The notes below the pieces were generated by a model that was not told where the DNA came from, did no database searches, and saw nothing but the letters and a program-made list of their open reading frames with translations. A stretch of 64,000 nt of DNA, taken from Cytophagaceae bacterium. Lineage in GTDB: Bacteria; Bacteroidota; Bacteroidia; Cytophagales; Flexibacteraceae. Positions 17,066 through 25,672 of the stretch are shown one piece after another; position 1 is the first letter of the stretch, and each line of letters opens with the position of its first letter. The translations under genes and the position numbers were made by a program. Location of the stretch: the NCBI GenBank assembly GCA_947458545.1, contig CANGYH010000001.1, positions 186,001 through 250,000 of the forward strand, written 5' to 3'.

Positions 17066-17239
17066 TTAGGCCACACCCATAGCAGCCAGGGCCGCGGCAA
17101 AAAGTAATCCAATCAAGAGCCATCCCATCCATGGGCGGAGCGCACCACGCCAGTTATGGTAGGCTATCGGGGCCGATGGTGGAGGGAAGTCGTAGAATAT
17201 ACCTGAAATCGCCTTTAAAATGTACCAAAAGTGCCTCAT
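17066..17239 (-). CDS. small membrane protein, unknown function
   Basis: A 57-residue frame from ATG 17239 reads MRHFWYILKAISGIFYDFPP, then a polar loop with HNWRGALRPWMG and a single membrane helix WLLIGLLFAAALAAMGVA at the C-terminus. The amphipathic start plus one tail helix looks like a small inner-membrane protein. I do not recognise a family. The frame continues upstream into A/T-rich non-coding-looking DNA (to 17326), which I left out. The call could be wrong because the frame is short. Confidence 0.45.
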   Translation of the reverse strand: MRHFWYILKAISGIFYDFPPPSAPIAYHNWRGALRPWMGWLLIGLLFAAALAAMGVA

Positions 17240-17412
17240 CAAAGCAAAGTTTGAAAATTTTTTAGATTTTGTCAGTCGCTTATTCAACCAAAGAATCTTT
17301 TTAAGAATGGTGCCAGAGCAAAACAATTGTCAGCAGTTGTATCTACATTTATTTGATGATTCTTAAAATTAAGGCCTTTTGATTGAAAATTATCAAACGG
17401 GCGCATGGGTTT

Positions 17413-17420
17413 TACGTTTG
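17413..17420 (+). promoter_or_regulatory. TAnnTTTG -7 promoter box upstream of pckA
   Basis: TACGTTTG is a perfect match to the Bacteroidota -7 element. It lies 103 bases before the pckA start, leaving a leader of about 100 bases that contains a small inverted repeat (AGGGC 17466-17470 with GCCCT 17483-17487). The nearest TTTG (17378-17381) is too far upstream for a standard -33 element. The region is clearly A/T-richer than its surroundings, as expected of a promoter. Confidence 0.45.
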
Positions 17421-17523
17421 GAATTGCCATATCTTCAAACATAACTTGCGTGGGTCAATGGCAAAAGGGCTCGCTTTAGACGGCCCTCTTACCGTGGCTC
17501 ACCCTACACCAAGGTAACCCATA

Positions 17524-19113
<1,590 letters not shown>

Positions 19114-19461
19114 TCTACAGAAGCGCAGGCGTAAGAGGGCCAGGCGCCTTTCGGGATGGGCAGAGTGTGGTTCGGCATCTTTTTTTAAAGGATTGACCCG
19201 GACGGAGGAGACACGCTTTTGCCCCCCGAAAGACGGTTTTACTGCCCTTTTTAGATTTTTCTTTTTTCGGGATTTAGGTGGTAAAGCTGCCTAGGTCAAG
19301 CTTTCGGGCTTACAACACACAACTATTTCTGGCAGCCGGCCGCTAGCACTGTGTGCGGCCGAGCGGCTGCATCGACCGATGATACGTGGCCTTGCCCTTG
19401 GCTTACGTTCTGCCCCGTTTTCCAAACCTGATTTCTACCGCACCTACACCTTAATTACCCG
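19114..19461. other. 348-base intergenic region between pckA and fbp
   Basis: No open frame in this stretch looks like a gene. It holds T-rich tracts (near 19180 and 19245-19265), a 7-base stem CCCGAAA/TTTCGGG spanning about 19227-19271, and the long interrupted hairpin at 19332-19370 listed separately. It probably contains the pckA terminator and the fbp promoter and leader; a small RNA or a metabolite-sensing leader is possible but unproven. Confidence 0.6.
19332..19370 (+). repeat. long interrupted hairpin upstream of fbp
   Basis: GCAGCCG (19332-19338) and GCCGC (19339-19343) are matched by GCGGC (19355-19359) and CGGCTGC (19364-19370), giving a 12-pair stem with a CGAG bulge and an 11-base loop. 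It lies about 90 bases before the fbp start, so it could sit in the leader RNA. There is no T-run, so it is not a simple terminator. Confidence 0.55.
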
Positions 19462-20484
19462 ATGGCCGACAAGAATTTCGAGAAGCTGATCCTACCTATG
19501 GGCACCACCCTGGATCGCTTCATCATGCGCAATCAGGCCCACTTTCCGTATGCCACCGGAGAGCTTAGCCAACTGCTGCGAGACATCGCCCTTGCATCTA
19601 AAATCGTTAACCGCGAGATCAACCGTGCAGGCCTGATCAACATCGCAGGCAGCTACGGTAGCAATAATGCTCATGGCGAGGAGCAGCAAAAGCTCGATGT
19701 GGTGGCCAACGTACGTTTCAGCCGGGCACTGCGCAATGGCGGCGAGGCCTGCGCCATCATCTCTGAAGAGGATGACGACATGGTTATCACAGGCAACAAC
19801 GCCAGCAAGTATGTGGTCGCCATAGATCCGCTCGATGGGTCTAGTAACATAGATGTGAACGTGGCCGTGGGTACCATCTTTTCTATCTACCGCCGCCGCA
19901 CGCCCGTAAACACTACCCCTACCATGGAGGATGTGCTACAGGCGGGCCGCTGGCAGGTAGCTGCGGGCTACATTTTGTACGGTAGCAGCACTATGCTGGT
20001 GCTCACTACGGGTAAAGGGGTGCATGGCTTTACCTACGAGCCAAGCCTTGGGGAGTACTACCTCTCGCACCCGGACATGCGCATACCCGAGACGGGTACC
20101 ATTTACTCGGTAAACGAAGGGCTACTGCCAGACTTTGAGCCAGGCGTCCAACGCTATCTGGAGTATTGCCGGGCAAAGCGCTACTCGGGCCGGTACATCG
20201 GCTCCTTTGTGGCAGACTTCCACCGCAACCTTTTCAAGGGCGGCATATTCATGTACCCTGCAACGGCTAAGCACCCTACGGGAAAGTTGCGCATCATGTA
20301 CGAATGCAACCCGTTGGCTTTCTTAGCAGAGCAGGCGGGCGGCAAGGCCACTACCGGCACTGAGCGAATCTTAGAGATACAACCCACCAGCCTGCATCAG
20401 CGTGTGCCGCTTTACATTGGCAGCCGCCAAATGGTAGAACATGCCGAAGCGCTGCTGCAAGCAGAGGTGCCAGTGCGCGCTTAG
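19462..20484 (+). CDS. fbp: fructose-1,6-bisphosphatase class I
   Basis: Fbp removes the 1-phosphate from fructose-1,6-bisphosphate, the committed step of gluconeogenesis. The 340-residue protein has the class I signature [19 protein letters not shown] near residue 122 (metal-binding Asp and Ser), an acidic EEDDD metal site near 95, the loop GTIYSVNEG, and the late [19 protein letters not shown] block with the catalytic and substrate residues. It follows pckA on the same strand and ends 60 bases before a strong bidirectional terminator. The AMP-site region is not clearly readable, so allosteric control cannot be judged. Confidence 0.97.
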   Translation: MADKNFEKLILPMGTTLDRFIMRNQAHFPYATGELSQLLRDIALASKIVNREINRAGLINIAGSYGSNNAHGEEQQKLDVVANVRFSRALRNGGEACAIISEEDDDMVITGNNASKYVVAIDPLDGSSNIDVNVAVGTIFSIYRRRTPVNTTPTMEDVLQAGRWQVAAGYILYGSSTMLVLTTGKGVHGFTYEPSLGEYYLSHPDMRIPETGTIYSVNEGLLPDFEPGVQRYLEYCRAKRYSGRYIGSFVADFHRNLFKGGIFMYPATAKHPTGKLRIMYECNPLAFLAEQAGGKATTGTERILEIQPTSLHQRVPLYIGSRQMVEHAEALLQAEVPVRA

Positions 20485-20544
20485 CCTAGGCTACGCGCCA
20501 GGTCCTGAACAGAAACCAACATTTGCTTTACCTCTATACTCATG

Positions 20545-20575
20545 CAAATAAGGCGGCCCTTGGCCGCCTTATTTG
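20545..20575. terminator. bidirectional rho-independent terminator after fbp
   Basis: CAAATAAGGCGGCC (20545-20558) and GGCCGCCTTATTTG (20562-20575) form a perfect 14-base stem with a 3-base loop. It separates convergent fbp and the small conserved gene at 20602, and has A/T-rich arms that can act in both directions. Confidence 0.85.
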
Positions 20576-20601
20576 TTAGTACCCAATGGGCCGGATGTGT
20601 G

Positions 20602-20844
20602 CTACAACGTCATCCCGAGGGCCTTGTCCCACTCCTCTTGCATGTCTTGAAAGCGCCCGACCACCTGCTCGATAAATGCAGGTGTTAGGGCGGCCTCTGC
20701 CTCCTCTTTTGTGTCAATGTCGAGTTGGCTCACTTTGTAGGTTTGCTCTAACCCGTTGAGTTCGAACTTGATGATGTACTTCTGGTTCCACTCGTAGAGG
20801 GATATGTCAACCTCGATGTGCGGAATCTTCTTGATAAACTTCAT
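20602..20844 (-). CDS. small conserved hypothetical protein
   Basis: An 80-residue soluble protein starting MKFIKKIPHIEVDISLYEWN. It is rich in charged residues, with a predicted beta-rich first half (EVDISLYEWNQKYIIKFELNGLEQTYKV) and helical second half (TKEEAEAALTPAFIEQVVGRFQDMQEEWDKAL). I do not know its function. It sits between the fbp terminator and a DedA gene on the same strand, 34 bases downstream of DedA, so the two may be co-transcribed. The composition looks like a real protein and not a shadow frame. Confidence 0.7.
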   Translation of the reverse strand: MKFIKKIPHIEVDISLYEWNQKYIIKFELNGLEQTYKVSQLDIDTKEEAEAALTPAFIEQVVGRFQDMQEEWDKALGMTL

Positions 20845-20878
20845 GGGCCAGCTACAGTCGGTGGGTGGGTTATGTGGT

Positions 20879-21571
20879 TTAACCTTGTTGCTCTTGCTCT
20901 GGTTCGTAGGTGGGGTTGGTGTCAGCTACATTTTCGGAGTTTGTATGACCATTCTTTCTTAAATGGACAAAGGTGCGCACCAATACAACGGATGTAAACG
21001 CAATAAAGGCCAAAATAATATAGTGGATATAATGAATAATAGCTGGGTATTGGGTGCCAAGGTAATAGCCTGCCAAAACCAAAACAGACACCCATAGGGC
21101 CGCACCGGCCATGTTGTAGATTATAAAAACCCCGGGACGGAATCGTGTAGCCCCTGCTATGATGGGCGCAAAAGTGCGCACAACAGGCAAAAACCGGCCA
21201 ACGATAAGGGCACGGCCACCGTACTTCTCAAAGGCTTTTTCTGTATTGTGTACATACTCTTTCTTATAAAAGAAAGACTCGCGCATCGTCTCTAGCTTGT
21301 GGCCCAGGTAGCGTCCAAACAAGAACCCGACTACATTGCCCATAACCGCTGCCGAGAAGATGCAACCCATAAGCAGCACCAACGGCACCGGGAGTACGCC
21401 TGTGGCGCAAAGCAGGCCGGCCAAGAAAAGGAGATAGTCTCCTGGCAAAAAGAAAGCGAAGAACAACCCCGTCTCCGCAAAGACGATGAGGGTTATAAGT
21501 GAAAGCCCCCCAACACGTATAATCTGCTCGGAGTTGAGCAGAAGCGATAGGTAATCGAAGGCGCTTTGCAT
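20879..21571 (-). CDS. DedA family membrane protein
   Basis: A 230-residue DedA (VTT domain) protein. Typical blocks are FAETGLFFAFFLPGDYLLFLAGLL near the start (with the conserved acidic E in AETG and the P-G-D), GNVVGFLFGRYLGHKL, the FEKYGGRALIVGRFLPVVRTFAPIIAGATRF signature with its arginines, and the late NMAGAALWVSVLVLAGYYLG. DedA proteins act as lipid scramblases or flippases and affect membrane charge and proton balance. The charged C-terminal tail (after residue 200) is cytoplasmic and low-complexity (TYEPEQEQQG). The symporter gene lies 75 bases upstream. Confidence 0.92.
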   Translation of the reverse strand: MQSAFDYLSLLLNSEQIIRVGGLSLITLIVFAETGLFFAFFLPGDYLLFLAGLLCATGVLPVPLVLLMGCIFSAAVMGNVVGFLFGRYLGHKLETMRESFFYKKEYVHNTEKAFEKYGGRALIVGRFLPVVRTFAPIIAGATRFRPGVFIIYNMAGAALWVSVLVLAGYYLGTQYPAIIHYIHYIILAFIAFTSVVLVRTFVHLRKNGHTNSENVADTNPTYEPEQEQQG

Positions 21572-21646
21572 AGAATCGGGCTAAGTTGTAGAAAGAGCGG
21601 GCTGTTTGTGGTAGGGCAGCGCAGGCCTGGGATGGCCGAAAGAGGC

Positions 21647-22981
21647 TTAGGCCTCCAGGGCCTCTGCTTGCAAAGACAGTGCCTGATTTCGTAGTTCTTG
21701 GTCAGGATCTACGCCCTCCCAGCGGGCAATTACCCAGGTTGCCAGGCAGTTTCCGATCACGTTTACAGATGTGCGTGCCATATCCATCAACGCATCTATG
21801 CCTAAAATGATAAAGATGGGCTCGGATGGCAGGCCAAAACTGGCTACCGTACCAGATAGGATTACCAGGCTGGCCCTGGGCACACCGGCTACGCCTTTGC
21901 TGGTAAGCATCAGGGTAAGCACCATTTGTACCTGCACCTGCCAACTGAGTTCTATGCCTGCCGCTTGGGCCACAAACACAGAGGCCAGGGCAAGATACAG
22001 GGTAGTGCCATCTAGGTTAAAGCTATACCCCGTGGGCATCACAAAGGCAACGATGCGGCGGGGCACCCCCAGGCTCTCCATGGCGCGCATGGCTTTGGGC
22101 AGGGCCGCCTCAGAGCTTGTAGTGGCAAAGGCTAGGGCCACAGGCTCTGCAATGGCCCGCCAGAAACGCACAAAAGGCAACCTTGTAATCAGACCTATGG
22201 GCACCAAGACTACCAGTATAAAAACGATTAGGGCCCCATAAAGCGTAAGCAGCAGGCCCAGAAGGTTGCCCAAAATACCAATGCCGACCTTGGCCACGGT
22301 ATAAGCCATAGAGGCGCCGACGGCCAAAGGTGCTAGATACATAACCAAGCCGGTGTATTTAAACATCACCTCTGCCAGAGCATCTAAGGCAGATAGCATG
22401 GTTTGCTTTGCTTTACCTTGTAATTGCGCAAGGCCAATGCCGAACAAGACCGAAAAGACTACTACTTGCAGCACTTGACCCTCGGCCACGGCAGCGGCAA
22501 TATTCTCTGGAAAAATGTGCAGAACAATGTCTTGCCAGCTACCTTGCTGGGCTGCAGCCAACGCCTCGGTTGATTTTATTAAGGGTATGCCGACGCCCAC
22601 CTGGGTCAGGTTTATGGCCAGCAACCCGATGATGAGTGCAAAGGTGGTAACCACCTCGAAGTAGATGAGTGATTTGCCGCCCATACGGCCTACGCTGGCC
22701 ATATTGCCATGGCCCGCAATGCCAACGGCCAGGGTAGCAAACAGCAGCGGCGCAATGATGCTTTTAATCAGCTTCAGAAAGACTTTGCTGATCACCTGCA
22801 GCTCTATGGCCAAGGCCGGAGCATCAAGGCCCACAACTATTCCTGCCACGAGCGCGAAAAATATCCAGGCTGTGAGGCCCTTCTTTTTATAGGCCCAGAA
22901 ACCCACCGCGCCAACGGCAAGGATACGCCCAATAAGCCCAGGAAGGCCGCCAAAATCGGCCCCAAGCACCAGCTGCAACAT
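21647..22981 (-). CDS. dicarboxylate/amino acid:cation symporter (DAACS, GltP-like)
   Basis: A 444-residue symporter of the SLC1/GltPh fold, for glutamate, aspartate or C4-dicarboxylates with Na+ or H+. The conserved serine-rich motif is FATTSSEAALPKAM, and the NMDGT-like motif appears as SFNLDGTTLYLALASVFVAQ. Further blocks are TSKGVAGVPRASLVILSGT and the IDALMDMARTSVNVIGNCLA motif with the substrate-binding Asp, Arg and Asn. Eight membrane helices and two re-entrant loops are expected. I chose ATG 22981 (MLQLVLGADFGG) because the 23 residues upstream are not hydrophobic or conserved. It is divergent from the GNAT gene. Confidence 0.92.
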   Translation of the reverse strand: MLQLVLGADFGGLPGLIGRILAVGAVGFWAYKKKGLTAWIFFALVAGIVVGLDAPALAIELQVISKVFLKLIKSIIAPLLFATLAVGIAGHGNMASVGRMGGKSLIYFEVVTTFALIIGLLAINLTQVGVGIPLIKSTEALAAAQQGSWQDIVLHIFPENIAAAVAEGQVLQVVVFSVLFGIGLAQLQGKAKQTMLSALDALAEVMFKYTGLVMYLAPLAVGASMAYTVAKVGIGILGNLLGLLLTLYGALIVFILVVLVPIGLITRLPFVRFWRAIAEPVALAFATTSSEAALPKAMRAMESLGVPRRIVAFVMPTGYSFNLDGTTLYLALASVFVAQAAGIELSWQVQVQMVLTLMLTSKGVAGVPRASLVILSGTVASFGLPSEPIFIILGIDALMDMARTSVNVIGNCLATWVIARWEGVDPDQELRNQALSLQAEALEA

Positions 22982-23086
22982 GCAATAATTGTGACTAATT
23001 AGCCTTGTGTGTACCGGGCAAAGATACCCCTTTGCCTTTTGCTGCTGCATTTGCTCTGCTTGCGCCTAAGCTTTACTTTGTAGCCT

Positions 23087-23539
23087 ATGCAGGTGCAGAT
23101 TAGAAAGGCTACGGCCGAGGATGCAGGAGCTATCATGGCATTAATCCGCGAGTTGGCCTTGTTCGAGCTTGAGCCAGACGCTGTTATCACGTCAGAGGAA
23201 GTGCTGATTCGCGACGGGTTCGGCCCGGCGCCACACTTTCACTGCCTGCTTGCCGTAAGCGAGGGCCAGGTAATCGGCATGAGCTTCTGTTACATCCGCT
23301 ACAGCACCTGGAAGGGCAAGAGGCTTTATTTAGAAGATTTAATCGTCACCGAGGCCTGGCGGGGCAGGGGAGTAGGCTCACTTCTATTTGACGATACCCT
23401 GGCCTTGGCGAGAGTGCTGGGTTGTAATGCAGTCTGCTGGCAAGTGCTTGATTGGAATACGCCAGCCATAGAATTTTATAAGGCCAAAGGTGGATGGGTT
23501 AAAAATGGATGGTTAGATATGCAATTGGAGTTGGAATAA
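23087..23539 (+). CDS. GNAT N-acetyltransferase, spermidine/spermine acetyltransferase-like
   Basis: A 150-residue GNAT enzyme. It follows the eukaryotic SSAT pattern closely: IRKATAEDAGAIMALIRELA at the start, YSTWKGKRLYLEDLIVTEAWRGRGVG (acetyl-CoA pyrophosphate loop RGRGVG), then VCWQVLDWNTPAIEFYKAKGGW. The LDWN-x-x-AIxFYxxxG block is diagnostic of the polyamine acetyltransferase group. It likely acetylates polyamines or thialysine-type amines. Only 105 bases separate its start from the divergent symporter. The stop is followed by an operator-like palindrome. Confidence 0.88.
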   Translation: MQVQIRKATAEDAGAIMALIRELALFELEPDAVITSEEVLIRDGFGPAPHFHCLLAVSEGQVIGMSFCYIRYSTWKGKRLYLEDLIVTEAWRGRGVGSLLFDDTLALARVLGCNAVCWQVLDWNTPAIEFYKAKGGWVKNGWLDMQLELE

Positions 23540-23550
23540 TACACAAAACT

Positions 23551-23565
23551 TTCCACATTGTGGAA
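23551..23565. promoter_or_regulatory. operator-like palindrome upstream of the TonB receptor gene
   Basis: TTCCACA-T-TGTGGAA is a perfect 7+1+7 inverted repeat, 12 bases after the GNAT stop and about 90 bases before the TonB receptor start. The size suits a dimeric repressor. It could also be a weak GNAT terminator, but there is no T-run. Confidence 0.45.
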
Positions 23566-23656
23566 TAACATCTTACACGGGTGTTCAAACGGATAAAGGC
23601 TAGGGGTTTACGGTACAGGTCTGTCAGAATCTTGCGGGTGCAAATCCGTGCAAGCT

Positions 23657-25672
23657 ATGATAAAGACGAAGGTCGGCTCCTGCCTTCGAGTGTTAATTAG
23701 ATTAAGCTGTGTTGGGTTGGCCTTTCTGCTTACCACGCCCGATGCTACTAGCCAGACTCAAGACAAATTTTTTTCAACACGCCCTGCTGTGCCCGTTGCA
23801 GCAGATAGCAGTTCTCTGGCAGATAGCCATCTGTCTGCCGACCATATAACGCGCTATGTCTTTAATGAAGACGATATCCGCCAAAGTTGTGCGCGAGACT
23901 TATTAGAACTGGTTAGCTCGATACCGGATATCTCTGTTGGCGTTGATGTTCAAGGAACGTTAACCATCGGCGTGAGAGGTAGCCAAGCCGGAGAGGCTTT
24001 TGCGTTGTTTGTCGATAGCGTCCAACTCAACGAGGCGCTTTATGCCACCTTTCATCAATCAGGGAAGCTTCAGTTAGACCAGCTCAGGCGCGTCGAGGTT
24101 GTCATCGGGCCCAATGCCGTCAATCGGGGCACGATGGCATTGTACGGGTCTATTTACATCACAACGCGTGCATCGCGCCCGTTTACAGGTATCCGTACGG
24201 CATGGACCCAAGGGTTTCATAATGCATCTACAGATGCCCGCGTAGGCACCTCTTTCTCCTTCGGTAAGGTGGGGCCCTCTTGGAACGTCACGCTGAGCGG
24301 ATCGGTCAATAACAGCGTCATGAGCTTTGGCAGATACACAGACCTTAGCGGCAATGGTTTTATCATGAGCAGCAGCAGTGCCATCCAAAGCCGGTTTGCT
24401 AGCGCACAGGTTCGTTTTCGCCGCAGCTACGTCCACTTGCTATCGGATGTTTATTCGGTCTTTACGCGTGACGGATTTATTAACAGTACTACGCAAGCCT
24501 ACCGCAACGAGTACAATACATGGTCTGTATTGGCAGGCCACCAGCTTGTGAGTAGCCGCCGTCTAAATCTGGCTGTTGAGGCAGATTTCCGGAGCCAAGA
24601 TCCCTGGCGTACGATCAGCGAAATAGCTCCGGCAGATACGGGAGCGTACTTTCAGATGTGGATGAGGGCCAGCAAAGGTTCTGTTGGCTCTAAGGCGGAT
24701 TGGAAAATCAGCGATAGGCTAACGCTGGCAGCCGCCGTTAGTGCATATAGAGAGCAGGCCTATGTGATGCCTGGCTTTACATACAGTGGAGTGTCTGATT
24801 TGAGGGGAGAGTTTACCTGCACAAACGCAAGTGCGCGCCTACGATACCAAAGTAGGACAGCATTTCTATCCATTGGAGGCAGGTACGACCGTCATAGCCA
24901 GGCGGGCAGCCTGCCCGCCCTAGAGCTTTACTATACGCAAAAGGTAGGGGCCATGCGTTTGCAGCTTTCTTACTCGGATGTTTACCGGACACCTGCCTTG
25001 ATGAACTATCTATTGGCGGCAGATCCTACAGTTCTAAAGGCCCAACGGCTGGTAGCTTTAGAATCTGCGCTTATCTATCAGGGTAGGGCTGGCTGGCAAG
25101 CTGGCCTGGCTGGCTACAGATATCAAGCTACTAATCCTGTATCTTATACCGTTGATGCAAATGGTGTTGAAGGATACGTAAACTCAGGAGATTTTGGCGT
25201 TGCAGGCGGCCGGTTATTTGCACAGGGGGGCATAGGGAAGCTGAGGTTAAAGGCTAGTTACACTTACTACCGTACAGCAAAATCTATGAGCAGGTACACC
25301 GTATTAGGCAAAGATGAGAACCTGGCCTTCCCTCAACATAGGGCCACTTTGCAACTCGGTGGTAAGTTGTACAAAGACTTCGAATTCTCTTGTTTGGCCA
25401 ACGTCTTTGGCCAAAAAAGCGGTGTGGTAGGCTTAGATACTACCCAGGCCGAGCAGCCGCCTGTTTACCAAACCTACCCTGCAAAACTTACGCTCAATGC
25501 TTTTTTGCACTTTAAGGTAGCTATTGCACAAGGCTTGTCTTGCAGTTTAGGGGTGGTGGATATTCTGAACCAAGGCGTTCAATTCGTCCAACCTTATGCA
25601 GGCCTGCACATGCCCTTGCCAGGGCCTGCCAGAGAGTATGTTATCCGCATCTGTTATGCCATCGAACGCTAA
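23657..25672 (+). CDS. TonB-dependent outer-membrane receptor
   Basis: A 671-residue TonB-dependent receptor from ATG 23657; GTG 23648 is an alternative. The first 30 residues (MIKTKVGSCLRVLIRLSCVG and on to TTPDATSQ) are a signal peptide. The plug domain is seen in DLLELVSSIPDISVGVDVQG, LFVDSVQLNEAL and LDQLRRVEVVIGPNAVNRG (the VEVIRGP-like strand), followed by alternating polar/aromatic beta-barrel strands to the C-terminus (EYVIRICYAIER). There is no N-terminal carboxypeptidase-like domain, and the size resembles BtuB-type receptors rather than SusC. The substrate is unknown. Its end overlaps the next gene by 17 bases, so the two are co-transcribed. Confidence 0.87.
   Translation: MIKTKVGSCLRVLIRLSCVGLAFLLTTPDATSQTQDKFFSTRPAVPVAADSSSLADSHLSADHITRYVFNEDDIRQSCARDLLELVSSIPDISVGVDVQGTLTIGVRGSQAGEAFALFVDSVQLNEALYATFHQSGKLQLDQLRRVEVVIGPNAVNRGTMALYGSIYITTRASRPFTGIRTAWTQGFHNASTDARVGTSFSFGKVGPSWNVTLSGSVNNSVMSFGRYTDLSGNGFIMSSSSAIQSRFASAQVRFRRSYVHLLSDVYSVFTRDGFINSTTQAYRNEYNTWSVLAGHQLVSSRRLNLAVEADFRSQDPWRTISEIAPADTGAYFQMWMRASKGSVGSKADWKISDRLTLAAAVSAYREQAYVMPGFTYSGVSDLRGEFTCTNASARLRYQSRTAFLSIGGRYDRHSQAGSLPALELYYTQKVGAMRLQLSYSDVYRTPALMNYLLAADPTVLKAQRLVALESALIYQGRAGWQAGLAGYRYQATNPVSYTVDANGVEGYVNSGDFGVAGGRLFAQGGIGKLRLKASYTYYRTAKSMSRYTVLGKDENLAFPQHRATLQLGGKLYKDFEFSCLANVFGQKSGVVGLDTTQAEQPPVYQTYPAKLTLNAFLHFKVAIAQGLSCSLGVVDILNQGVQFVQPYAGLHMPLPGPAREYVIRICYAIER

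Noticed and set aside
17240-17326. Upstream extension of the small membrane protein
   Set aside because: The extension is A/T-rich and reads as promoter-like DNA; the shorter frame has a natural ATG and a clean helix.
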